This document shows, piece after piece, positions 21,810-33,965 of a stretch of DNA of 64,000 nt (positions are counted from its first letter, which is position 1; the number at the start of each line of letters is the position of its first letter). The notes under the pieces were generated by a model that saw only the letters and a list, made by a program, of their open reading frames with translations, ran no database searches and was not told where the DNA came from. A program made the position numbers and the translations under genes. This DNA comes from Macrocystis pyrifera (taxonomy: Eukaryota > Sar > Phaeophyceae > Laminariales > Laminariaceae): NCBI GenBank assembly GCA_031763025.1, contig JASSKH010000025.1, positions 10,942,665 through 11,006,664 of the forward strand, in the 5' to 3' direction.

Positions 21810-22030
21810 GGATGACGTACAAATAATATCCTTGTACATTTTTTGGGGGTTTTGTTGCACGGAGCACGGACCCACCGCCTAGAGAACAATACCCACAACA
21901 GTGCACAGAGCGTGCATACCTCCAGCTTCCTACAGCACCACAACCCTGCTGCCCAGCCGCAGCAGTGGGCACACCTTTCGCTGCTGTAAAGACTTGCGAT
22001 AGTATGCATTTTTTCTGCCATTCGAGACAC
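21810..22030 (+). repeat. Repeat R, copy 1, right part
   Basis: GGATGACGTA and GTTGCACGGAGCACGGA match 51247-51400, the uninterrupted copy. This confirms that LINE-A is inserted in repeat R. Confidence 0.75.
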
Positions 22031-22465
22031 AGCAGTACAACTCGTACTGCGTAGATAATTTTGCTCTGGCACAAAAATTAACCCACTCCTGTTGCTGTAC
22101 TGTAAATACCTCCTATAGTATGCGAATGGAAACGCGAGTTCACCAAAAAAGTATTATTTCAGCTGGTGCGACGATACACGATAGACGCTCGATCTCGACA
22201 GAGACTCAGCCCACGGGCAACCCGCGCGGTGGCGGGCAAGATCAACTAGTATAGATGACGGGCTCGAAGAAATGAGGTGGATGCATGCTCTAGGGGGCAA
22301 GAGCTTGCCGGCGGCATCCTACGGTATCCTCCGAAACCTGAAAAAAAGCCCATTTTTTGCCATCCGAGACGGATGCAGGTGCAGTAGTAGTACTCAGAGC
22401 TAATGTTTTTCATCTATTTCGTGCACACCAGCGGCCAATGCGCTGCACTGAGCGTGGGACCCAAG

Positions 22466-22692
22466 CGTCTGAGCCAACTCTTACTCTTGTATTCATCGCC
22501 ACCCTTTCCTTGCACAACAAGACAACACTACAACAGTAGCAGGCACCTGGTCTGGTGTATAGACGTCTCCCTAACTCGGTATGGGCGTCTGAGCCAACTC
22601 TTGTATTCATCGCACCCTTGCACAACAAAACGGCACTACAGCAGTACCAGGCACCTGGTCTGGTGTATAGCCGTCTCCCCAACTCGGTATGG
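22466..22692 (+). repeat. Tandem duplication, units of about 121 and 106 bp
   Basis: Both units start GCGTCTGAGCCAACTCTT and end CTAACTCGGTATGGG or CAACTCGGTATGGG. They share AGGCACCTGGTCTGGTGTAT. Confidence 0.8.
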
Positions 22693-22935
22693 GACATGGG
22701 ATATGTTGGCATGGTATATGGGAATATGGTATATGGGAACGTGGGATATTGGTGGTATGTGGTATATGGGGATATGGGAAAACCAACGTATGTGGTATGG
22801 TATGTGTTGACGGTATGGTACGGGAAAAACGCAGTATGTGGTATGGTACGTTTGTGGTATGGTACCATGGTACGATGTCGTGGATGTATTATATGGCTAA
22901 ATTTTCCTTGTGGTATGGTATGTTCCAGTATATAA
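22684..22935 (+). repeat. GGTATGTGG-type low-complexity array
   Basis: Dense runs of GGTATG, GGGATATG and TATGGGA with no fixed period; no gene. Confidence 0.6.
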
Positions 22936-23092
22936 GATCCGTAAGGGTCGAAAACGTCGTACGAATATCAATTGTAATGAGCTTATATATCGGCCATTGG
23001 AAAGTGTTCTAAAATAAAAGCCTTGCGGACAGACAGACAGACAGACAAACAAGATTGCAATTACCGCAGCTGAGACTCCGTTACAAACTGAG

Positions 23093-23310
23093 AATACCAG
23101 GTATTGTATATATTTGTTTCTTTTTCTTGTTTCTTTTTTTCTCTTTCGAATTGTCTTCGTTTTTGTTTTTGTTTGTTTGTTTGTTTGTTTGTTTGTTTGT
23201 TTGTTTGTTTGTTTTTTTGCTTTTTTGGTTGTTTTGTTTTTTTTTTTCTCTTTGTTTCGTTTTAGTTTCTCTAGGTCATGGAATGGGTATGCCGTGCCTG
23301 TCGTACGCAG
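23093..23310 (+). mobile_element. LINE 3'-tail fragment, plus
   Basis: ACCAGGTAT, then T-rich sequence with a (TTTG)n run at about 23171-23212, then TCATGGAATGGGTATG and CCTGTCGTACGCAG, as in the tails of LINE-B and LINE-C. It pairs with the next copy to form an inverted repeat. Confidence 0.75.
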
Positions 23311-23652
23311 TTGTTGTTGTTGTTGTTGTTGTTGTTTTCTTCACATTAAACCGTTCTTTCTACCCGTCGACATCCAGCACAACCAGTGTCCGTGCAGATT
23401 CTTCAATCCTAGAGAGATACAAGTTCTGTGGTCACAAAGCTACGCCACAGTATAGAGACTCTACGTTGCCACGTATGCAATGCAATGCCATGTCATCATG
23501 CTGCGTACGACAGGCACGACATACCTATTCCATGACCTAGAGAAACTAAAACGAAACAAAGAGAAAAAAAAGCAAAAACAAAGACAATTCGAAAGAGAAA
23601 AAGAAACAAGAAAAAAGAAACAAATATATACGATACCTGGTATATGTATATA
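23311..23652 (-). mobile_element. 5'-truncated LINE copy, minus
   Basis: Starts with (TTG)n, the complement of the (AAC)n tail, then the 3' module in complement (TTCACATTAAACCGTTC) and the tail as far as ATACCTGGTATATG. It is head to head with LINE-B. Confidence 0.8.
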
Positions 23653-25061
23653 TGTTATGGGAAGTACTCACACGTTTTGGCGTACCAACCAAGATGCTGA
23701 GAATTATCCGTAATTTCCACGATGGCATGCGGGCTCGCGTGCGTACGGATGACGGCGAGCACTCGGAATGGTTTGATGTCACGCAGGGGCTGCGGCAAGG
23801 CTGTGTGCTGTCACCGTTACTGTTCAACGTATTTTTCGCTGCTGCGTTGCACGTCGTACTAGTACGCTTTAGCCATGACGAAGCAATCGTAAGGGATTTG
23901 GTCCAACTTAGTGATGCTGGAGTAGCCGGGACGGAGGAGCAGGAGCCGTTGACGTACGTGCGAAGGGCTGTATGGGGCATGTTGTACGCCGATGACGCAG
24001 GGATTGTCTCGAAGTCGGCTGAAGGGCTCGCGAAAATGATGACAGTCATCGTGACTGTCTTCGAAGCAGCAGGCCTTACGGTGTCGGAAAAGAAGACAGA
24101 GACTATGCTTCTACAAACGCCAGACCAGAAAACCCTCGCACCACCGCTCGTTATCGAAGCAGCAGGCCAGAGGTATAAGCAGACGGCCCAGTTCTTGTAC
24201 CTAGGCGGCGTTATCCACGAAAATGCTGACCTCTCGCTCGAAATCGACCGACGGATCCGTCTCCTGCGAGCATGCCTCAAACGGTTCGGCCCGGAGCTGT
24301 ATGATAGGGCGACCGCCCCCCTTAGCCTGAAAGTCCGAATGCTGAAGGCCGAGGTGATTGAGACCCTGCTCTACGGGTGTGTGACGTGGACCCTCAGAGC
24401 GGAACACTTTGCCAAGCTTCGAACGGCTCACCACCAAGTCCTGTTGCGAGTCATTGGCTTCCAACGCCGACTTCGTACTGACCATGCCACCCTCTCGTAC
24501 GCGAAGGCCCTCAAGATGACACGTTGCGAGAGCATCGAAACGACCATCCGCAAATGGCGTCTCTTCTTCGCGGGGGGGGTGGCACGGCAAAGCAAGGATC
24601 GATTACCTAGCCGGGTGATGTTCGGGACGATTGCTGGTGGGGAGAACCCGAGACCTGGCGGACAGGTTAAGACTTGGCATAGATGCGTAGTCGAAGACCT
24701 TAGGGAGTTCCGCGCCACCGAAGGGTCAACGGAACTTGCTCCCTTGGTGTTTGGAGTTGAGACCGCACTGTGGCCCACTGCTGCAAAAAAGGCGGGGAAG
24801 TGGTACCGGGGGATCCTGGAAGCAGCCGAACGGTTCATGGTGAGGTGGCACGAGGCTGAGGCTGAGCTGAGCAGGCAGCGCCGCGCATCCGCCGTGGGTG
24901 GTATCCAAGGGAATGGGGGGAGGAGGGGCAACAAGAGGAGTAGCAGAAAACCCGACCAAGGGAATGCGGAGAGGGGGGGGAAGAGGAGTAGCAGGGAAAC
25001 TGCAGTGGACGAAAGTAGGAAGGAGATGGCAGATAGGGTAGCCAGGTACCGGGCAGACTAA
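23652..25061 (+). CDS. LINE-B reverse transcriptase, truncated but open
   Basis: 469 codons. The ATG is formed by chance at the truncation junction; LINE-C reads [12 protein letters not shown] here. The palm continues through [20 protein letters not shown] and the catalytic box MLYADDAG, both Asp present, then the thumb-like [20 protein letters not shown] and [10 protein letters not shown]. The C-terminus is Arg/Gly-rich. The fingers and any endonuclease are missing, so it cannot move on its own. The clade (RTE, jockey or related) was not resolved. Confidence 0.85.
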   Translation: MLWEVLTRFGVPTKMLRIIRNFHDGMRARVRTDDGEHSEWFDVTQGLRQGCVLSPLLFNVFFAAALHVVLVRFSHDEAIVRDLVQLSDAGVAGTEEQEPLTYVRRAVWGMLYADDAGIVSKSAEGLAKMMTVIVTVFEAAGLTVSEKKTETMLLQTPDQKTLAPPLVIEAAGQRYKQTAQFLYLGGVIHENADLSLEIDRRIRLLRACLKRFGPELYDRATAPLSLKVRMLKAEVIETLLYGCVTWTLRAEHFAKLRTAHHQVLLRVIGFQRRLRTDHATLSYAKALKMTRCESIETTIRKWRLFFAGGVARQSKDRLPSRVMFGTIAGGENPRPGGQVKTWHRCVVEDLREFRATEGSTELAPLVFGVETALWPTAAKKAGKWYRGILEAAERFMVRWHEAEAELSRQRRASAVGGIQGNGGRRGNKRSSRKPDQGNAERGGKRSSRETAVDESRKEMADRVARYRAD

Positions 25062-25912
25062 GAAGTAGAATATGCCTATACTACTCGTACCACCAACTGG
25101 TGCAGCTGGTTCGAACGTGGTCTTCCTGTTGTTTTTGTTTATTTTTATTTCATTTTATTGTCTTCTTTGCGGTGACCCTATGTGATTTTCATTTCTCTTC
25201 CTTTCTCCGATTGATAAGCCTTATTGAAGGAGTCGTGTGGCGTGGGTGGATGACGAGCCTGCTCTGCTTGTTTCGTACTGTCTGACGCCGAGGGGCCGGG
25301 CATAGTTGACGAACGCTGGACGATGGTGGCAGACAGGGTAGCAAGGTACCAGGCGGGCCAGCAGGGATACCCTGGCTGTGCTACTCGTACCATAAACTGC
25401 TGCCGCTACCTGGAGCATGCCTTGTGCTTTGTTTGGTTTGACTGTTATTTTTCCCTTGGTTCTTAGTCTTACTCTGTTGACGACTAGTGGTGTTTTCTTC
25501 TTTTTCTTTTTTTTTTTCCAGCTCGTTCTTTTCAAGTGTCTGCCACGTCCCCTACGTGGGGGTACGATGGTTTGTTGCTATACTGAAGTATATACATATA
25601 CCAGGTATATTTTAGTTTCTTTTTTTTGTTTCTTTTCTCTTTCGAATTGTCTTTGTTTTTGTTTTTGTTTTTTCTCTTTGTTTCGTTTTTGTTTCTCTAA
25701 GTCATGGAATGTGTATGTCGTGCCTGTCGTACGCAGTATGATGACATGGCATTGCATTACATACGTGGCAACGTAGTATCTCTGTGGCGTAGCTTTGTGA
25801 CCACAGAACTTGTATCTCTCTAGGTTTGAAGAATCGGCACGGACACTGGTTGTGCTGGATGTCGACGCGTAGAAAGAACGGTTTAATGTGAAGAAAACAA
25901 CAACAACATATA
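23653..25912 (+). mobile_element. LINE-B, 5'-truncated non-LTR retrotransposon, (AAC)n tail
   Basis: Covers the RT from the palm to the C-terminus, a 0.7-kb 3' untranslated tail and the 3' module ending GGTTTAATGTGAAGAA with (AAC)n. Its 5' end lies inside the RT compared with LINE-C. Confidence 0.85.
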
Positions 25913-27072
25913 TATAGCAACAAACCATCGTACCCCCCCCGCAGGGGATCTGGCCGAGACTTGAAAAGAAGGAGCTAGAAAATAAAAAGGAAAAAGAAGA
26001 AAGCACCACTAGTCGTCAACAGAGTAAGACTAAGAACCAAGGGAAAAATAACAGGCAAACCAAACAGAGCACAAGGCATGCTCCAGGTAGCGGCAGCAGT
26101 TTATGGTACGAGTACGTAGCACAGCCAGGGTATCCCTGCTGGCCCGCCTGGCACCTTGCTACCCTGTCTGCCACCATCGTCCAGCGTTCGTCAACTATGC
26201 CCGGCCCCTCGGCGTCAGATAATACGAAACAAGCAAAGCAGGCTCGTCATCCACCCACGCCACACGACTCCTTCAATAAGGTTTATCAATCGGAGCAAGG
26301 AAGAGAAAGAAAATATAGTGAAAACCACGTAGGGTCAAAGAAGAACATAAAATGAAACAAAGATAAACAAAAACAACAGGAAGACAAAGGAAGACCCAGC
26401 TGCACCAGTTGGTGGTACGAGTAGTATAGGCATGTTCTACTTCTTAGTCTGCCCGGTACCTTCTTCTTAGTCTGCCCGGTACCTGGCTACCCTATCTGCC
26501 ATCTCCTTCCTACTTTCGTCCACTGCAGTTTCCCTTCTACTCCTCTTCCCCTCCCTCTCCGCATTCCCTCGGTCGAGTTTTCTGCTACTCCTCTTGTTGC
26601 CCCTCCTCCCCCCATTCCCTTGGACATGCGCGGCGCTGCCTACTCAGCTCAGCCTCAGCCTCGTGCCACCTCACCATGAACCGTTCGGCTGCTTCCAGGA
26701 TCCCCCGGTACCACTTCCCCGCCTTTTTTGCAGCAGTGGGCCACAGCAGTGCAGTCTCAACTCCAAACACCAAGGGAGCAAGTTCCGTTGACCCTTCGGT
26801 GGCTCGGAACTCCCTAAGGTCTTCGACTATGCATCTATGCCAAGTCTTAACCTGTCCGCCAGGTCTCGGGTTCTCCCCACCAGCAATCGTCCCGAACAGT
26901 ATGATGACATGGCAATGCACTGCATACGTGGCAACGTAGTATCTCTGTGGCGTAGCTTTGTGACCACAGAACTTGTACGAGTATCTCTCTAGGATTGAAG
27001 AATCGGCACGGACACTGGTTGTGCTGGATGTCGACGGGAAGAAAGAACGGTTTAATGTGAAGAAAACAACAG
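25913..27072 (-). mobile_element. LINE-E: copy with inverted 5' part (twin-priming pattern)
   Basis: 25917-26898 is the reverse complement of the LINE tail and RT C-terminus. It abuts a plus-strand 3' module at 26899-27072 ending GGTTTAATGTGAAGAAAACAAC. An inverted 5' segment joined to a direct 3' segment is what twin priming produces during LINE integration. It also forms an inverted repeat with LINE-B, with arms of nearly 1 kb. Confidence 0.75.
26585..26898 (-). pseudogene. LINE-E RT C-terminal fragment
   Basis: Encodes [20 protein letters not shown] through [20 protein letters not shown], matching LINE-B. One residue is inserted (ALLWPT for ALWPT), and the frame is lost in the Arg-rich tail. 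Confidence 0.8.
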
Positions 27073-28523
27073 CATCAATTCGCGTAGATTTTTCCAGTGG
27101 AAATTGTACAACGTATCTGTATTTTTTTGGTTTTGCTTTGGGAGTAGCAGATATAAATTGTAAGCAAGAAGAGATTGCATTTCGAGTAGGGAGGAAGGAC
27201 AGTCAGTAGCAGTATATACTACAGCAGTACGTGTAGGATAGTAAAGTACCTGGTATGTCACATACTACTGCTGCTGTAGCATGATATATACTCGAAAATC
27301 ACTAGATATCTCTTGCTATTGTTATATACTGGATCAGCAAAAAACGAGTGAGTGTATGGTGCTCTCACGTGCCCCTATATGGTATCTGCCCCACGCTTCC
27401 GTTGAGTTCAATCCTTCGGGAGCGACAGTGCTATCCCCCAGGCGGACAAGATGACCAGAGCCGCGGCCAGAGATCAGATTGGAGAATGAAGGTCGCGGCG
27501 AAGGCATCCGTCTCAGATTGGTAGCAAGGGAGATGATGCACACGCGTGTATGTACGTACGTACGTAGGTGTATGTACGGACGTGCTTGGAGTCGAGACCA
27601 ATGAATTTGTTTTGTTCACTGGGTATCGGATTTTGAACTTTGAAGCTGATTTATATAATTGGCCGATCTAGTTGGAAGCATCTTGATTGTTTTGTAACCC
27701 CCCCCCCCCCCGCCGATGCAGTGTTTGGGTATGGGTAATACTGCTGTTATTGATGTTGCTGCAAAATGTATGGCCACGTACGTAGGGAGGAGCTATGAGT
27801 ATGGTACTACTGCCTGTGCCTGTACCTATGCGTTGTTTGTCACTGTTTTAATTTTTGTGGTATGCAATGAAATGGGTATTTTTAGTGGTTGGTTTATAAG
27901 GAAGACATGATGCATCTTTGGTAAGCTATACCGTCGAGAGATTCGGGTGGTATTATACTGACTTGGAGGAGTAAGATATTTAGAATTTTATGGAATATAC
28001 TGACCGAGGAGTAGGATATTTAGGATTTTATTGAGTTTTTGGAATTCGAAGGACCGTGTGTACACAGCCGGGAGGCGGTTGTGCGTGTGTAGTAGTTTTC
28101 AACTGATTACCGTTTGAATATCGCGGACAGAAGTCCGTACTGCGTAGTTACGGCAGTTGAGTGTTTAGTTGTGAGTGTGTAGTAGTTTTTTTGAACTGAT
28201 GACCGTTTGAATATCGCGGGCAGAGCTCTGAGGTCCGTAGTTACGGCAAAATTCAGTGTTTGGGAGACTGTTGATGCTTACGCATGATATATAAGCAGTA
28301 TGGTTTGCAAATCTGCACTGAAGTTGATTTTTTGGATTCTGGATATGAGTTTGGTGATTTCTTAGCTGCTCTATTTGATTTTGGGATTTCTGTGTTTGAA
28401 CTGTGGTGGCAGTATACTGCTTGTAGTGCCACGACGGCAGTACCTATGTGTTGGATGATGGTATACTCACGGTAGTACGGCATTGACACTATGATCATGA
28501 CGTTGTGCCGCGAATGGGGAGGC
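27073..28523. other. Non-coding stretch with tandem duplications
   Basis: No gene is supported. It holds a C run of about 15 at 27699-27713, a 41-bp duplication at about 27953-28033 (TATACTGAC...GATATTTAG) and a duplication of about 92 bp at 28077-28262 (GTGTGTAGTAGTTTT ... GTAGTTACGGCA). Confidence 0.5.
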
Positions 28524-28947
28524 TGCAAGAACATAGCAGTTGTTCACAGTCGCGCGAATGTCTGATGTATTCTGATTGGCTGATTGGTGTGATTTATGTA
28601 CTGCTGTAGCCTGTAGCTGCAAATTGTCCAAGGGACATATGCAGTGGGTTTTGTTCTTTCCCGAACGGGTTGCATAAAAATATATTTGGGTGGTTTTCCA
28701 GGGTCACGGAGAAGAAGGATGAGAACCCCCGTGACCTCAGTCTTGCATGTCATATCCACCTCACAACTACAAGTACACTACTGGACAATAATACAAGACT
28801 TCACAACACCATCTCTTTTCTTTTGCTCCCGCGCCTCATGGCAAGGTCGAGCGGCGCCACACCCGGTGCACGAGTTGAACGCTTACGCCAGCGTGATAAC
28901 TGGGTTCACCGGGAAACCCGACCATCCTCGACCTCCATCCCCTTAAC
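28524..28947 (+). mobile_element. LTR fragment related to 11141 copy
   Basis: Starts TGCAAGAACATAGCAGTTG, as at 11141. It contains GTGGTTTTCCAGGGTCACGG and ends ACGCTTA before CGCCAGCG, a one-base variant of the CGCTAGCG word. The leader GGGTTCACCGGGAAACCCG follows. No coding interior was recognised, so it is a solo or broken LTR. Confidence 0.7.
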
Positions 28948-29222
28948 GTGATGGTACGGAAGGAGGGGTGCACCAAATTGGTCCGAGGGTTCCCACGTTT
29001 GAGGACCTCTACTCTACTCCGCCCACCCAAACACCGACAACTGACTGACAAAAACATAAAAAATGCAACCGAGAAAAAAAATATCTCACCGCAGGGTTTT
29101 GGTGCCTTATTTGTTCTGCCCCGCACACGAGGAATTCAATATCCCACTCGCATTATGAGCTCCAAGAAGGTTGTGCGCGCAACGCGACCAACATTATTTG
29201 CACTATTAATAGTCTTTCTACT

Positions 29223-29330
29223 AATTGCGGGGGTCCATAGCTAATAGGACCTATGGTATACATACAAATCTATATATTTACCTTTTTTTACTGACAGTAT
29301 TTGGTCCTATTTACTATGGCCCCCCGGAAT
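29223..29330 (+). mobile_element. MITE copy 3
   Basis: AATTGCGGGGGTCCATAGCT ... TTACTATGGCCCCCCGGAAT; about 108 bp, same interior as copies 2 and 4. Confidence 0.75.
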
Positions 29331-29367
29331 AGTAGTGTTATACAGAGGCAATCAAACAACCTTATGC

Positions 29368-29440
29368 CCCTTTAGCTCAGTAAGTAACACCTTCGCATTT
29401 GGCATATTCGAGGACATGACACTGGTTTGAATGTCACTTC
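29368..29440 (+). ncRNA. tRNA-like pol III promoter remnant
   Basis: TTAGCTCAGTAAGTAACACC resembles an A box. GGTTTGAATGTC lies about 50 bp downstream, in B-box position. The acceptor and T stems do not pair, so this is not a functional tRNA; it may be a tRNA-derived SINE head. A second A box, ATAGCTCAGTAGGTAACACC, occurs at 29638 without a B box. Confidence 0.4.
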
Positions 29441-30374
29441 TAGCGTTTCTTTTATAGAAACTCTTGCGTGTCCGGCTCTAAAAGCATACCTCCCTGGTTC
29501 CCCAGGTATTGAAACGAAGCGGACAGGTCAACGTACGGCCGTATACGGTACCGACGTCCCAAACATCCCGCCGTGTAGAAGGGGGAAGAGCGTTGTAAGG
29601 ATTGCCCCTGGCTGGGTAATCGATCGAACTTTATCCCTATAGCTCAGTAGGTAACACCTTCACACGCTAGACATAAAACAAGCATATATACAACTGTAGT
29701 AAAATCAGCATATATACGTTGTAACTGATACACTAATAGTCACTGGCTCGAGGAGCTCAACCGGTCAGATAAATATAAGCCGAAAAGTGCACTCCCTGCC
29801 GTACCGTTGAAAGAGTCCCCGACGAACAAAAATTGGTAGGGAGACAAAAAAAAACACAGCCGTACTACTACAGGGTGGTGCGCGACGGCAGCTACGCGAT
29901 GTCCTATTTTGACTACACCTAAGACTCGCCTCTTACGTTGTGATGACAAAACGTTGAGCGTATTTGGGTCTCTGAAGCTATGACATGGTAGGATCTAGAG
30001 CGGCGTTTCTCGCTGAGCACAAATGCTTACGTAGATGTAAAGCTTATACCGTACACTACAAAAAAAAACTCCGCCCGAAATTAGTAACACATGCATACAT
30101 ATATGCACATGTCGCCTACTCTGTGTTGCTCAACAGAAATAAATGGCATCCCAACACGATATTATAAGAAGGTGTATTCTCTCAATCCAAGAGCCCGTCC
30201 GTCATAAACAATGTGGCCCTAAAGTGTTTTGTTCTTATCTTAGCATATGCGTCTGAAGAGGGTTCGAAAACGATCCACAGGGGAGGTGACTATAGTAGTT
30301 ATTACTATACAGCAGTAGTAGCAGTATCCTGCTCCAAGACAGGTAGGTGCGGGTGTGCTTAAGCATCCAGGGTT
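29441..30374. other. Non-coding stretch
   Basis: No gene is supported. Besides the lone A-box-like word at 29638, I see nothing structured. Confidence 0.4.
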
Positions 30375-30815
30375 TTACACTATTTGACCTTGTCGTGGGC
30401 ATGCCGTGGCATTGCCATGGTACCGCCCATGGCATACCATGCCATCATCACGGCATCCCATGGCGCGGCATAGGATTCCATGGTACGCCGTGGGGGTTGT
30501 CATGACAAGCCATGGGTAGTACCATGGCAACCCCCGCGGCTACCGCCACGGCACTCCATGGCAACCCCACGGCATGTCATGGCAACCCCCACGGCACCCC
30601 GATGTCCACGGCACCTAGGTTAGGGTTGGGGTTGGGGTTAGGGTTAGGGTTAGGGTTAGGGTTAGGGTTGGGGTTAGGGTTAGGGTCCCATGGTATGCCG
30701 TGGAGGTCCGTGGAAGGTTCCGTGGTATGCCGTGGAAGATGCCGTGGAAGGTTTGCCGCAGGTGGTGCCACGGCATGCCACGGCATGTCGTGAAAAAAGA
30801 CAATAATGTACATGA
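30375..30815 (-). repeat. CCATGG/CCGTGG array and telomere-unit repeat, copy 2
   Basis: 30375-30612 is packed with GGCATGCCGTGG, CCATGG and TGGCAACCCC words on both strands. 30618-30687 holds about a dozen GTTAGG/GTTGGG units. 30688-30815 is the reverse complement of 11889-12014, including the boundary GACATGCCGTGG and TGTACATTAT. Short palindromes are unusually dense. Confidence 0.7.
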
Positions 30816-31284
30816 AAGGAGCATGAAAGGGGAGCGGCGACGGACAGCGAGGGGGGGGCAGAGGACGTGAGCGACGAAATTCCACAGACCAAACTCCCGT
30901 TTAGTGGTCATGGCAGACAGTCACGGTAGTAACGGCAGCACATTTTGTTAGTTATATGGTAGACGTACGAGGTAAGGACAGCGTCATTACATCGTTATTA
31001 TTCCTGTGACAAGCGACGATGGCAAGCACCATTGCACGAGGTATACTGTTACTGCTGTAGTTACGATGGCATTATTTGTATAATATATGGTAAACGTATA
31101 TAATTAATGATGGCAGACATGTCATTGAGAGGGAGGTGCAGTTCTGGTGGCAGTAGTCTGGTGTAATAGTGGACACATGAGGTGACCGTAACCTATTTGC
31201 CCACCAAGCGTGACCGAGGCGGAGGAAAATGTTAGATGTACAGTACACGACGAAACCACTGAGCGATATGCCAGCCGCAGAGAC
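30816..31284. other. Non-coding stretch
   Basis: No gene or clear repeat is seen. Confidence 0.4.
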
Positions 31285-32225
31285 TGCTGTGTCATGTAGC
31301 TCAGTGGGTATGATGGTGTCGCAATCTGCAACTGCTACTCGTAGCTCAGTCTGTCCAACAAAAAACGCAATGTGGGGTCCGCCTGTCTGTGAGCACTGAT
31401 CTGTGCTGGCCGGTGGCTCGGTGGTTATCGTGAACCGCTGTGAAACACAATGTGGGCTGTGAGCACTGAACTAAAGCCTGCGCTGGTCGTTAGCTCGGTG
31501 GTTGCGCTGGATCTCTGTCAGAAGCACGATGTGAGGATCGTCTGGCTGTCAGGTCTGATGTGACGACGCCAGATGTGATGCGGAGGCCGCTCTAGGGTAG
31601 TGGTGAGGGGACGCAGGTGGTTCTGGCAGCTGGAAAGCAGTGCTTCGCTTCTTCTGATTTAGATCTTCTTATTGATGGCGAGAGCTGAGGAGGTGCTCTG
31701 GTAGATAAGTGAGAGGTAGGGGGGTGGGACTCGACGCCCAGATATACTCGTCCCACCCCACGCCACAAGCTCTCCTAATTTCCTCTTATCTGATGTACGC
31801 CTACAGAACTTTCCTATGGCTACCGGTCATTCTTCTGCTAATATAAGAACTTTTCACTTGGTAGTCCTATCTGCGTCAAGGAACATTACTCTCGTCTAAC
31901 GGGCTATCCGCCCTAGGGAACATTCCTAAGAGAACGTTGCTCTCGACTAACGGAATATCCGCTGGGTTAATCCATTCTTTGGATTAATCTCCTATTCGTG
32001 AGACTACAAGACTGCAACGTATTATCTATATCTATAGCCCATGAATACTCCACCCATATCACATCTGAGCTGCAGTCTGCACTGACTGCTACCTAATGGC
32101 TATGTATTGTGTGTCTCTAACAAAAGCGCAATGTGGGCGGGATTCGTCCGCCTGTATCATAATACATTGTTTCACTGAGAGCTGTGGTACTCAGTGCTGA
32201 CTGCTACCCTGGTAACTCAGATATT
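31285..32225 (+). repeat. Array of degenerate tRNA-like units
   Basis: A-box-like starts (TAGCTCAGTGGGT, TAGCTCAGTCTGT, TGGCTCGGTGGTT, TAGCTCGGTGGTT) recur at about 31291, 31346, 31416 and 31492. Most are followed by AA-CACAATGTGGG or a variant and by GAGCACTGA. Another degenerate unit with GCGCAATGTGGGCGGG lies near 32125. The units run roughly 75 bp. They look like monomers of a tRNA-derived SINE or a pol III satellite. 31880-31955 also holds two copies of CTCTCG-CTAACGG--TATCCGC. Confidence 0.5.
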
Positions 32226-33517
32226 GTGCTAATATTTATTATATATCGCGTGAAAACGATGCCAGGGCGACCTGAGGGAATTCGAGATGCTGTGGCAGGT
32301 GGATGTAAAGGGAGGGTGGCGCTTTCAGGCTAGTAGCGTGGCATCGACGGCGGGCGCTTGATAAGAGGTTCACAAGGTAGACCGCGACGGGGTTGACACT
32401 CCGAAGAGCAGAGTCCTGAGGAGGGACTAGGAACAGACAGGATGCCACGTATACTCGTAGCGTATTTGTATTGCAGGCGCTTTTATGACTACAGTAGAGG
32501 GTAGGGAGCACGGAGCAGTGATTGCTAAGTAATCGGGCAGTTCACAATTACATGAATGTGTTCGCAGATACTACACGAGATTATCATGGGCTGACACTAT
32601 GATATACAGTAGTAAGGCATGGCATCGTATGGGGCGGGGAAGGGAGGGTGAGACTGAAACCGAACAAAACAGAGTGCGTCGAGAGACACAGCACAGACTA
32701 AAAAGAGGGGGGGGGAAGACAGATGTGGGATGTGGTGCACGTGAACGCTAAAACGTATGGGGATGTCGGGTGGCAGCAGTGAGGGGCCAGATTGGTTTAC
32801 CAAATACAGAATACCGCATATACATGTAGTAGTACTGGTACCATTACGAATAGTGTATATACTATGTACAACGAAGTGCGTCTCTCCTGAAAAACAATAT
32901 GCCAACGGAACAAAAAGGAAGATTAGTTGCGCCTGTCGCAAGACAAAGTTTCTGTGCTTTTTCCTTTGAGGACCGCTGTCCCGTGTTGGGGACACATTTC
33001 TTGGAATTAGAGAGGTTTGTCCCCCAAACGGGACTGCAGTTCTAGAAGGGTTAAGGGGGGAATATATACTCTCGGCGGGATAACTTGGTGGGTGAATTGT
33101 TTTCTGCCGGGGTAATTGTTCTGCTGAACAAGCTGAACGAGAAATAAGATGGAAGATCCACTCGTTCGATAAAATGATTGTACCACACACTGCACAGGAA
33201 AATTAAACCTGAATGCACGGGGGGAAATACATACAGCAGTCTGATGTAACGGGAATATTTTGCAAAGCAGAAAGGGAAACTTGAGGGGATGGTACCATGA
33301 GAAATAAACCGGGAAAAAAATAGGGAGGGTACTGTTGGTAATAGGGAAGTGATTCAGGAAAAAAACGATGGAAGATACATATATATAAAAGGGGGGCTTC
33401 GCCGCGGGGATATATATATATATATATATTATACGTCAGCTGTGAGTTCGACTGATTAAATAGTTGATACTCAACTTTGGAAGCTGCGTAATACGCCTCG
33501 TCTATATTCCATTTTAT
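32226..33517. other. Non-coding stretch
   Basis: No gene is supported. The 197-codon frame on the minus strand at 32597-33190 is Cys/Pro/Ser-rich without a recognised motif. Confidence 0.4.
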
Positions 33518-33965
33518 AAATAAGCACCGCGTGAATATTATCTTACAATCCCGAACCACCCTTAAATAGTCGTACGTACTCTATCAAAAATCACAAATGG
33601 AGGCCGGACAAAGCCTATTGGTGCATCCCTCGTGTCTCGAGGCACACGCGACGCCTAGGCACGAAAGCGGCGATCGCGCTCCTTGCCACTTCCCCTCTAC
33701 CCGCCAGCACCCGCTGACACCCGTGACGATGCCGGGTTTGCCCGCGGAATCGTGCTCGGAGTACACGCACGCACACGAAACTAAACGAGAAAAAAGGAAA
33801 GAAGGACTGAAAGTACGAAGAAAAATGGAGAAAACAAAGACCCACTGGAAAGGTCCGGCAAGTACTAAAAGCAGGCGATTTCTAAGTGGGAGCTCTGAGA
33901 GGCCAGGGATGTACCAACCGAGCACGCTCAGAGAGTGAGATCTAATAACGTAGTTCTATATATTG
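33518..33965 (+). repeat. Foldback-arm segment, separate copy
   Basis: Same sequence as 41908-42357 (AATAAGCACCGC ... GAGATCTA ... GTAGTTCTATATA), about 97% alike. It lies outside the foldback element and in the same orientation as the left-arm copy. Confidence 0.8.

Noticed and set aside
29368..29440. Functional tRNA gene
   Set aside because: A- and B-box-like words are present, but the acceptor and T stems do not pair. Kept only as a tRNA-like remnant.
32597..33190. 197-codon minus-strand ORF as a gene
   Set aside because: No ATG-supported conserved motif, Cys/Pro/Ser-rich noise, several overlapping open frames.
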